A stretch of DNA of 64,000 nt, taken from the NCBI GenBank assembly GCA_015680685.1, contig MNCI01021399.1, positions 1,642,542-1,706,541 of the forward strand. Reading direction: 5' to 3'. The notes beneath the pieces were generated by a model. It was not told where the DNA came from and did not search any database. It was given only the letters and a program-made list of their open reading frames with translations. The stretch comes from Gnetum montanum (Eukaryota > Streptophyta > Gnetopsida > Gnetales > Gnetaceae). The translations under genes were made by a program, and so were the position numbers. Of this stretch, positions 35,269 to 43,690 are shown one piece after another; within the stretch, counting starts at the first letter, position 1, and every line of letters begins with the position of its first letter.

Positions 35269-35583
35269 TTAGCTTAGAATCTCCTTCCCCTTGCGATAAG
35301 GTATAGAAAAATTACAAAAATAATGAGTCTCATACCTTCCAATGCTACTTTGGATCCTCTTTAAAAACATCCCTTGATCTTTGCCACTCCTTTGGCTTTG
35401 ATATTTTACCTTCCATGACTTATGAGGTAGGAACTCTCCTTGATCAATAGCATATACCATCTTGAACTTTGAAGATCTTTTGGTCCTTTTGATAAAGCTC
35501 TTAGTTCCCTTTCTTGAAATCTTTGAGTGTTGAACACTCCTTTGCTCAGTAAGAGATACTTGAGAACTCCTTTTCTCATTCAT
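35269..35583 (-). pseudogene. Basic ORF of palindrome right arm, 104 codons
   Basis: Lys/Arg/Ser-rich N-terminus (SRKGTKSFIKRTKRSSKFK) followed by QGEFLPHKSWKVKYQSQR and THYFCNFSIPYRKGKEILS. The left arm holds the same sequence broken by stops (10080-10405). It lies just upstream of the acidic ORF on the same strand and was probably part of the same internal region. No domain recognised. Confidence 0.4.
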
Positions 35584-37290
35584 CTCTATTTCATTGGACC
35601 TTTCATCTTCCTCCTTTCCATGATGGCTAGAAGATATTCTTTTAAATCACATCAAAATATTTCCCAAGGTAGTCTTGAATTTATCCATATTCGTTCCAAG
35701 CTCTTTCATACTAATAGACTTGGTTGCTATATCTTTCATATATCTAAAGGAAAAACTTAAAGCAACAAGAATGATATTCAAAAGAAAATGCACAAATATC
35801 CACAACAATGTTTCTTTCATATAAGGAAAAATACCAAGCTTCAACACAAAAGTGTAAAATTGAAGCAATTTACTTCAAACACTAGCCTTTCAAGCAAATA
35901 AGTGCTTAATTATCATCAAAGAAACTTGATCTCACAACATCAAAGCAAGCTTTATTTATCTTAGGTCATACAAATCCTAAGTGTAAAGCTTAACAATTCT
36001 TCAAATTTCTTCAAAAGCTTAATGAAGATCAACAATTCAAGTCTAGATTCCTCCAAATCAAACACTCTAATAGTAATTTGATGGAGAGCATACCTCAATA
36101 GACCTCCAAAGAACCCATTGCACAAGATTCCTAAGCACATTAAGCTTAAAAAACAAGAACAACATAATGAACTAGAGAAAATTCTCCCTTTTATAAAAGA
36201 ACTTTTAAAATATAGAGACATACATGAAAGATTGAGGAGATAAGCTCAAATCACACCTCCCCCAAGGCTCTTAAAGGTTATACATGTCCCCTCTAAATCC
36301 TCAATTGCTCAAACTTGGAGCATAAGCTCAAGACAATACACTTATCAGATATACTCTCAACTTGTCTCAAGTGTTCTCCCTTACCTCTCCCTTAAATAGA
36401 CCCAATGTCCTAATATAAGCTCTCCTTGCTCTCAATTTTTTTTTTTTTTTGAGACTAACCTTTCCACTCTTCAGATTAGCTTGCCTAAACTTAAGCCTTT
36501 GATGCCTTTTCATAGCTTCTTGTTGTGACCTTTCGTCTCCCTTGGTGCCCAAAATCCAAACTATTATCTGTTGGAGTTCACTAAAGAAGATGTCCATCCT
36601 AGCAAGGCTAAAAAAAAGATGTTTATTTTGAGGTTTGGAACATTTTGCCACCTCCAAATAAGTCCCCATTGATCCCAAAACCTTTGAATTCATCAAAATA
36701 GGCTTCAATACCTCCAAATATGCAAAAACACTTTGGAATCATCACCAAAAAAAGGCCAACACAAGAAGACACATAGACACAAAATACATTGAGGATTACA
36801 TAAGGGTTGGGTGATGTCCTCATCACTACTCAACCACTTCTACAACAAAACAAAGCATAATGTAGAGTAGAGTGTCAATAATTGTTGCTCCTTGTAATAA
36901 TGACTTTTCCTAGTGTTTCATTGATACTCCTTTTGATTTTTTTTCTTTTTCACTTTTTCTTCTTGTTTCATCAAGGCTTTGTATTTGCTCTTGGAATTCT
37001 CTCAATTCTTTGTTTTATTTTATTGGTAGATGGAATAAATGCCCCAAAATGATGATGATGGTCCTTTCTACTTTGCTATCCTTTTTCACAATAAGGGTCT
37101 TCAATTACCTTGTTTAGATTTTGCTTTCTTATACTTTGTTGGCTATAAAGAAAAAGCTATAAAGAAAAAAACAATTTTAATTACTATTTGTAAGTGCTAT
37201 TACACTTTCCACTCTACATTAAAAAAGTACTAAAATTTTCCATAGATAAAAGATTGCTAAAATTTTATCCTTCTAACCAAAATGAGAAGA

Positions 37291-37420
37291 GACAATGAAA
37301 TTTTGTCCATGATCGGTGCTCTTGGGCAACATCATTGAAAAATACAAGGATGAGCAGGGACGCTGAAATTTGTCCCTAATCGCTGCTCCTTGCCAGCATC
37401 ATTGAAAATACAAGCATAAT
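37291..37420. repeat. Tandem duplication of about 65 bp at palindrome outer right end
   Basis: GAAATTTTGTCCATGATCGG with TGCTCTTGGGCAACATCATT is followed by a second diverged copy, GAAATTTGTCCCTAATCGCT with GCTCCTTGCCAGCATCATTG. The palindrome homology ends inside the first copy at 37315. Confidence 0.7.
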
Positions 37421-39092
37421 TGTAAATGTTGTACGAAGGGGCCATTGAGCTATTGTCCTATCTTGCAGTAAGATAATTAATTTTCTTAGGTTAACGTCCT
37501 CGTTTCCTGTCCCTTCATTTTTAAGGGTCTCGGGTCTGAAAATGCGGCACGTTGGGTAAGGTCCGTCAGGAGTAGCGTGTTGAAGATACATTTGTTGCAT
37601 TGATTTTTACGTTCTCATCAATGACTAACATGGCTTTTGACGCTGTTTACTTGAGGTATTGAATCTTGCACTCTAATGTTTTCAACACAGCTGACAGTTT
37701 TAAGCATAATATTTTCAACAACGGAGAAGATTCTCTCCTTTCATTTTTCTCCTTGAGCCACAATGTTATCAACGGAGGTTTCTAAAGTTTATATTATACA
37801 TTTTTAAAATAATTTTTATATAGTACTTTTGCTTAAAATTTGTAACAATGTCAATATTAAGGAGTGATCAGCGTGATAAACACTCTTATCCGGTTAACAT
37901 TTCGTTCTACCCACTTTCTTGGCCTCATCTTAATGCAATAAGCATCAATGATAAGCATCAGGCTCTAACTAATTATCTTTTGATTCTTTTTTTCTACGAG
38001 GTGATAGGTAAGAAAAAAGTAGTTTACCCAGTGTTACGAATCTGCAGTATTTGCAGAGTTCCAAGTTTTTCATTCCAGCTAAGTCACTCACAATTCAGGA
38101 GGCAGATCAGAATTAGGGCATATTTGGTAGGGTCAAAGGGGTGAAAATCTAATTTCCACAAGTCATTTTGAGTGTGATGAGAGTTACCCAGTAACTTGCA
38201 GAGTCCACAAGTAACTCGCGGAGTCCAGGTCTCGTAACAGTGGTTCAACCTGCACTGAATGATGGTTTAGTAGCATTTTTTCAGCAGCATGTGATTAAAA
38301 AATTGAAAGATTCCCCAGGTAAACGCAGCCCTCAATACCCAACCTGCCTGCATAGCATATAGATCTTCGTCAAAAGGCAGGATGTTATTTTTAACGTTCA
38401 CATCCAACAACTTCAAAGTTCTTCTATCCATTCTTTAAGCTGTTTATCCGATCATCCAATGTACCTTAAATTTTTGTCCACTGAACTTTTTATTATTTTT
38501 ATGGATCCGACACCTCCCCCTATCCAAAGAATCCTCATTCCTTTGCTCAAAGAAATGCTCGTAGTATTTATCATTCCCCAAAGTAATGAAAATCATTTTT
38601 GGTAGATCGCATAGAATCGAATAGAATCCCATTGTTTGAATTTGGAAGTCGCGAGCTCTCAGTCACAACGGTAAAATTCAATGCAAACATGATAATCTAT
38701 CACAAATATGGAAATAGCACCGAGCACTAAAAGGGAAAGATTCTTTAAAAGCCATCTTCCTCAAATAATTTCAAGCCATAAACAGAAAGCATTGCAGTAT
38801 AATATTAGGAGCCATAACACACAGCACGAAGATAACGCAACCAACACATTGCAGTATAATATTAGGAACCATAAACAGAAAGCATTGCAGTTTATTCCCC
38901 GTCAATCCGCTGAAGTAGTTTATAAGAACTCAGGATTAACGGAGATGTAAAACGGATAATAACTTAATAAGACACTCTTAAGACCGGCAAAGTCAGAACC
39001 CTGGATACAGCAAAGTCTAAAACACTGGATAAGGAAATGTAAAGCAGATGATGAGAAACCCTCACACCTCTGTATGGATGGATATGGACATT
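37421..39092. other. Low-copy DNA downstream of ASR, no gene seen
   Basis: No coding frame or element recognised. Notable only for a short direct repeat of ATTGCAGTATAATATTAGGA at about 38791 and 38848, with flanking CATAAACAGAAAGCATTGCA also repeated. Confidence 0.6.
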
Positions 39093-39098
39093 CTTATT
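39093..39098 (-). terminator. Possible polyadenylation signal of ASR (AATAAG)
   Basis: Minus-strand AATAAG, 41 bases after the stop codon, in an AT-rich stretch. A one-base variant of AATAAA; plant signals are loose, so this is tentative. Confidence 0.3.
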
Positions 39099-39138
39099 TA
39101 CAAGATAGAGGCAATTCAGGGGTGTGAAAAGGAGAGTA

Positions 39139-40683
39139 TTAGTGGTGATAGTGGTGGTGGAGCTGGTGGTGGTCCTTGTATTCATGCTTGGCCTCTTTCT
39201 TCTCATGGTGTTCATGAATGGCGAATCCTACTCCACCCACAGCAGCAGCCTCAGCAGCGTGCTCCATCAATTTGTGGCGATGGGCGTGCTCCGGATCCTT
39301 CTTCGCCTCGTGTTTTTCATGCTGCAAATATGCAATTTCACAAAGTTTCATTATTCAGACTTAAACTGAACCCTAGCCCAAAGCATATCCAAAACTGGAA
39401 AGAATCAAACCAGAAAAGAATGTTGTTTCTTCCGGTCAAATAACATATCCAGAATGTAACAGAATGCAATCAAGAGATTGTCATTGGAAACAAAAGTAGA
39501 GCTTTTACGAATGCAATGACAGAATCAAAACATAAAACAACACCATGCCCAAAACCCAGTAATTCATGAACAAGACATTCATGCCGAAGTGTCCACCTGT
39601 CGTACTAAAGATTGGTCAAAATTCTGAATCAGCAATGAGCAAAACCAAAAACCACCTGTCGTACTAAAGAATGAACAAAATTTTGAATCAGCAATGAGAA
39701 AAACCAACAACCGAATCAAGCTCATCGATGAGCAAGAATTTTAAAAAAATGAAAAAGGAAAAAACCCTCTTATCCAGAAACCAAATCAATTTTATTATGT
39801 AAATGTTGAGCACGGTCGACCAGTTTTGGTTGAAACTTGAAAGCAGCGTTTCAAAAGTCGGGAAATACATCGATTCGGGATGTTGTAAGGTCAGAGTCGA
39901 CTAGGTAAATTACATTTAAAGTCATTGATATTTTTTCTAGAAATAAGGTTTGTTATAAAATGAATCCGCAAAAATTCATTTTAACCCGCAACTAAAAGTA
40001 ACCAGCAAAAATTCATTCTCATCCGCAACTAATCGTTGAACCAGTGATATAATCCGCAACTAATTCTTAAACTGGCAAAAATTCTAATCCGCAACTTTGA
40101 ATCGGTAATGTATCACCGGATTAAAACACTATTCTTGAAAGTAAACACGACATTAACAATCACTCTTGACGAAACAATACGACATCGAAAAAAGAACACG
40201 TTTTCCCCAAAAAAGCCATCATATTACAGAGTCTACCCTGCTTGGCCAGAGTAAAATCCCATGTCATAAAACATCATCCCAAATCAACCACCCAAAACCC
40301 AATTGCAGATGATAAGAAAAACCCTACCCTCCACCCAAATCAACCAAATCTCCAATCTAAATATTTAATCATATAAAACAGCATACACAAACCTAAGAAT
40401 TTGCGGACACAAAACAAAATTCACTCGCCCAATGTCACTGAAAACTACAATTCACCCTGCAAAAAACAGGAATCTCTGAAAATTAAAAGGATAGAGAGAA
40501 GACACGTACAACGGCAAAAGCACCAGCAGCAAGAGCACTGAGCTCGCCCATGTGCTGCTCATGCTTGTGATGCTTCTCCTGCTTCTTGGCAGCCTCTGCT
40601 GCTTCTTCTTCGGTAGCGTACACAACCTCCGCTTTCTTCTCATGACGGAAGATGCGGTGGTGATGCTTATGCTCCTCAGCCAT
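39139..40683 (-). CDS. ASR (abscisic acid, stress, ripening) protein, ABA/WDS domain, 118 aa
   Basis: Small, very hydrophilic stress protein. ASR proteins are known to act as zinc-dependent, partly disordered chaperones and DNA-binding factors in cytosol and nucleus under drought, salt and ABA. Exon 1 is 40683-40510 (58 codons): start [17 protein letters not shown], the His-rich zinc-binding end, then an Ala/Glu/Lys helix and [14 protein letters not shown]. Exon 2 is 39321-39139 (60 codons plus stop): [20 protein letters not shown], an Ala/Gly stretch, [16 protein letters not shown] and a His-rich end. The join is phase 0 inside the ABA/WDS domain, the usual ASR arrangement, with donor GT-ACGT and acceptor TTTGCAG. 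Both exons are free of stops. The start is the first ATG, about 110 bases after the TATA box. Opposite-strand open frames (39048-39443, 40552-40767) are shadows. Similar to the pine LP3 group in type; I give no symbol because species and paralogue are unknown. Confidence 0.95.
39322..40509 (-). other. ASR intron, 1188 bp
   Basis: Donor GTACGT after codon 58 and acceptor ATATTTGCAG before HEKHE. Contains a 59-bp tandem duplication (39593-39711, CCACCTGTCGTACTAAAGA units) and several copies of AATCCGCAACTAA with AAAAATTCAT (39960-40110). Longer than most ASR introns known from flowering plants. Confidence 0.9.
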
Positions 40684-40792
40684 TTCTCTTCACTCTTCGC
40701 TTACACGAAAACTACTTTGGCTGAATCGACGGAAACGAAATCAAGCAAATGTGAACTGTGTGGATGAGTATCATTCAATGTGGGATCTCTTC

Positions 40793-40800
40793 TATTTATA
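40793..40800 (-). promoter_or_regulatory. ASR TATA box
   Basis: Minus-strand TATAAATA, 110 bases before the start codon. A transcription start about 30 bases downstream would leave a leader of about 80-85 bases. Confidence 0.75.
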
Positions 40801-40818
40801 AGGCTAATTAAGGTTCTC

Positions 40819-40848
40819 CACGCGTGTAATAAACGCGTGGAACGCGTT
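40819..40848. promoter_or_regulatory. Cluster of three ACGCGT elements upstream of the ASR TATA box
   Basis: CACGCGTG (40819-40826, palindrome), ACGCGTG (40833-40839) and AACGCGTT (40841-40848, palindrome), 19-55 bases upstream of the TATA box. ACGCGTGTC is the CE3 coupling element of ABA-responsive promoters and CGCG is the core bound by CAMTA factors, so the cluster fits ABA/stress control of ASR. A further CACGCG is at about 41309. No ACGTG-core ABRE is obvious close by. Confidence 0.55.
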
Positions 40849-41011
40849 CCGGGCTGTGCTTTCAGGAGAAGCAACCTCATTCCGATTAATAGCCAGACCA
40901 ATTAATGTGCGTCAAGTCAATACGCGGACAAAACCAAATATGACCAGCAGTTTCGTATCGGATCCGCCAAAACAGGGATTGAAAACTCTCTATTTGTTGC
41001 TTAGGAAAGCC

Positions 41012-41171
41012 TTGGATAAGGATAAGGATGAAAATGATTGTTGTTGAATAAATTATTGTTGGATAAGGATAAGGATGAAAATTATTGTTGTTGAATAAAT
41101 TAATTATTGTTGTTGAATAAATTATTGTTGGATAAGGATAAGGATGAAAATTATTGTTGAATAAATTAATT
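41012..41171. repeat. Tandem repeat upstream of ASR
   Basis: Three copies of a unit beginning TTGGATAAGGATAAGGATGA with AAAT-ATTGTTGTTGAATAAA following, the middle one partly doubled. It lies 210-375 bases upstream of the TATA box. The stretch reads open on the minus strand (40886-41251) only because the unit lacks stops. Confidence 0.8.
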
Positions 41172-42478
41172 GGAGGGTTCTGTTTGGTCCATCCTCTGTT
41201 CAATTCTATTTCACACCGTTCCCTTTCCGAGCCTTCGGTTGGCTGAACCATGTAGCTTATCTTTGACAGCTCATCTTCATTGACAGCTCATCTTCACGCT
41301 CCCGGCCCACGCGCAGATGCCTTTTAGAATACATATTATCATGCCTTTCCCAAATCCATTTTCCTATACGACTCATTAAAGTTGATGTTTAATTGTATGC
41401 AAGTAATGCAACCCTACTTACGTTGTGATATTAAAATTTGAAGTTCTTACTACAGCCCTCTTGTAAGTCCTACGCCTTTGTTTGTTCTGTAAACTATACT
41501 TAATGAAGTATATACATCTTGGTTAATAAATTAATTGAAATTCTTTTTTATATTGTTTGGTCTATTTCAATCATTTTTGTTATTCATTATGCCTCTACAT
41601 CTTAGAGTTGATTCCATTTAGTTGGGACAAGTTTAAGATGATAATTATGCTTTAATATCTCAACAACTATTTATTGAAATTGAATTTTTTTAAGCAAATG
41701 AACTTCAAGGGTTGGTAACACACCTATGACCCATGAAATAAGAGTGTTCCACCACAAGGTTACTCCATTACAGCACAACTATCACTTCTCTATTAATGCC
41801 ACACTCTTGAGTAAATGTAGGAATTAAACCTATGACCTCCTAACTGAAGAATGAGTGTCTTGACCATTGTACAGTACCCCTAGGTGTGAAATTGAACTTA
41901 TGACTCCACACACCTTTACAAAGAAGCCATGTTCTTTAAGAAAAGGTAAAAATAAAATAAAATCAACAAAAAAAAGGCTTGTCATCATCTTATATGCATT
42001 CTCTTGCAAATTTCTACATTGCCTTATCCCTTCCATACTATAAATAAACTATGCTACAGGGAAAGCATAAGTCATATGATTTTTTTTTAATTAAAAATTC
42101 TACTTAAGTTTTGTGTTGGCTATATGTCCTAGGGGTACATGTAGTCTTACCATTAGGCTAACAATGAACTATTAACTTAGTGGTAAGACTTTTGATTTGA
42201 AAACTCCAAGTCATGGACTTGATTGTGGTAGGTAATGCTGAGTTATAAAGTTTTAACTGGACTATATATCTTGGGGTGTACCTATATTACAACTATTTTA
42301 GGTTCTGACACCCTTTTCTACCACTACCATTCCCCAGGCTACAGCTATTTCCTTTTCTTACAAGAATAATATTAATGCAATGGTTAAATTTAGTGTTGAC
42401 AAGAAGGTTATAGTTGACTGTAAAGATTCTCAGCATAAGATCAATAACAAGTGACAAGGTGAAGATCTTCCACAAGTA
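41172..42478. other. Low-copy or unrecognised repeat DNA between ASR and element D
   Basis: A short direct repeat TGACAGCTCATCTTCA occurs at 41263 and 41280. From about 41700 to 42290 the text repeats phrases such as CCTATGAC, GTGTCTTGACCATTGTACAG and TTAGTGGTAAGACTTTTGAT. This looks like an old dispersed repeat, but I cannot name it. No coding frame is supported. Confidence 0.5.
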
Positions 42479-42625
42479 TGATGAGCAATTAGAGAATTCC
42501 AGCACTCAACTATACAAGTCACAAGTGTTTGCATGCAACCAAATTGTAATTCATGGATGGATAATGTAAGTATACTAATGAGTTAATAATAAGTTTGTGA
42601 TCATTGACTTCCCACTTAGAGCTAG
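42479..42625 (-). repeat. D 3' LTR, left part
   Basis: From TGATGAGCAATTAGAG to GCTAG, the target site of A. Aligns with the start of the 5' LTR at 63732 (TGATGAGCAACAAGG). The remainder is 58774-59495; total about 864 bases without the duplicated 5. Confidence 0.7.
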
Positions 42626-43502
42626 TGATGAGTAGCGAGGTACCTTTATGCACAACCATACGAATATGAGCATTCACGCACGATTAGGTCGAACTCTATA
42701 GATGGACTAGTTATGGTATCTAGATCATTACACATTGATCACAGTTCATTGTCTTCCCACATGGACTAGTAATTGCTTTGTCACGTATGATTTAGTCCAG
42801 GGTGAGGTGTATGATGTGATTTCTATCACTATGCTACTTCTAAGGACAATGGGAAATAACTTGATTAAATTAATAAGAAATAGGGAATAAAATCTAAGCT
42901 AGCCTAAGTGGGATGAGTATCCGTCCTTAATCATCCGTACACATCTTGGACCTCATGTACTACTTCTAGGATTACCAAGCACACATTACTTGAGCACTGC
43001 TAGATACACTACTAGGTTACCAAGCAGTTACACTTAAATGTTTGTGATTAAGTCGTACTCATTCTACATTAATCAATAGGAAGTGTAAATGACAATAAAG
43101 GAAATATTAACTAAAAAGATAACAATAAATAATTAACAATTAAAGTAATTAAAAGCTAAGTGAATGCTACAATGATGGAGTAATCTTGATCTTTATTGCT
43201 GATCATGTGCATGTCCAAGTACAACACACTCGAATAAAGGTTTTGTATAATTACAATCATCACACTGCAGACATGCATTGGGGAAAGAATTGAAATTAAC
43301 TAAAAACTGATAAAAAGGATCTACCAACTACTTATCGACTCCCCCCTTTCCTGTGTGCCCGAACATTATATTTATAGATCCACACAGGAATCACGATATC
43401 ATGTATTCAATATCGTTACCCAAGCTATGATATCACGTACCCAATATCAAGGATTTGATAGCGAGGGTCCAATATCAAGGCTTGGCAAACTACAATTCAT
43501 CA
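42626..43502 (-). repeat. A 3' LTR
   Basis: 877 bases, homologous to 57911-58773. Minus strand begins TGATGAATTGTAG and ends CTACTCATCA. GATATC-type repeats at 43390-43475, then TATAAATATAATG at about 43377-43365. Confidence 0.85.
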
Positions 43503-43513
43503 TACCCCCATGA
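43503..43513 (-). promoter_or_regulatory. A polypurine tract
   Basis: Minus-strand TCATGGGGGTA directly before the 3' LTR. The same tract precedes the 3' LTRs of B (48538-48548) and D (TCATGGGGATA, 59496-59506). Confidence 0.7.
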
Positions 43514-43690
43514 CTAAATAACAACTCGTCCTTAAGTTTAAAAAAATGAGAACAAGTCTAATTAATTACACAGTGGATAGGTATGGGATTAATGACTAAC
43601 TAGGAATGATTCATTGCCACAGTGTGGGTTTGAATAAAACCAAATTGGGACATAGACACACAATTACAAAATACAAAATTTTGTTGAAAC

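Larger units (their letters stand above)
8379..37315. repeat. Giant palindrome: two 4.4-kb arms split by nested element E3
   Basis: The left outer end (CGATCATGGACAAAATT, from 8379) is the reverse complement of the right outer end (ending 37315), and the match continues inward. The left arm runs 8379-12408, is interrupted by E3, and resumes at 32447-32838. The right arm is 32865-37315. Arm lengths without E3 are about 4417 and 4451 bases, and the spacer is 32839-32864. Both arms carry the same order from outside in: AT-rich end, 255-bp repeat, ORF block, second 255-bp repeat, PPT-like site and an LTR of about 1 kb. Each arm reads as the internal region and 3' LTR of one retroelement, so the two are joined tail to tail. 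The pairing was read by eye at many points; identity was not computed. Confidence 0.85.
32865..37315 (-). repeat. Palindrome right arm
   Basis: Uninterrupted arm. On the minus strand, from outside: AT-rich end, 255-bp repeat (about 36555-36830), ORFs at 35647-35868, 35269-35583 and 34509-35087, second 255-bp copy (about 33975-34235), LTR-like segment 33824-32840. It gives the undisturbed version of the E3 insertion site. Confidence 0.85.

Noticed and set aside
8379-37315. Palindrome considered as a classic DNA transposon with long terminal inverted repeats
   Set aside because: Each arm ends inward with an LTR and PPT-like site, no transposase is seen, and no target duplication is found at 8374/37316. 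Kept open only as an alternative.
37848-38144. 98-codon plus-strand frame between palindrome and ASR
   Set aside because: Mixed composition, no domain, no supporting neighbour signals; length expected by chance.
39048-39443. Plus-strand open frames of 131 and 81 codons over ASR exon 2 (also 40552-40767 over exon 1)
   Set aside because: Antisense shadows of the ASR exons; His/Glu/Ala codon bias keeps the opposite strand open. No independent similarity.
40886-41251. Minus-strand open frame of 121 codons upstream of ASR
   Set aside because: It translates the upstream tandem repeat; the period and composition explain the openness.
41700-42300. Possible tRNA-derived SINE because of phrases resembling dispersed repeats
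   Set aside because: I could not identify A and B boxes in correct spacing or a tail; left as an unrecognised repeat.
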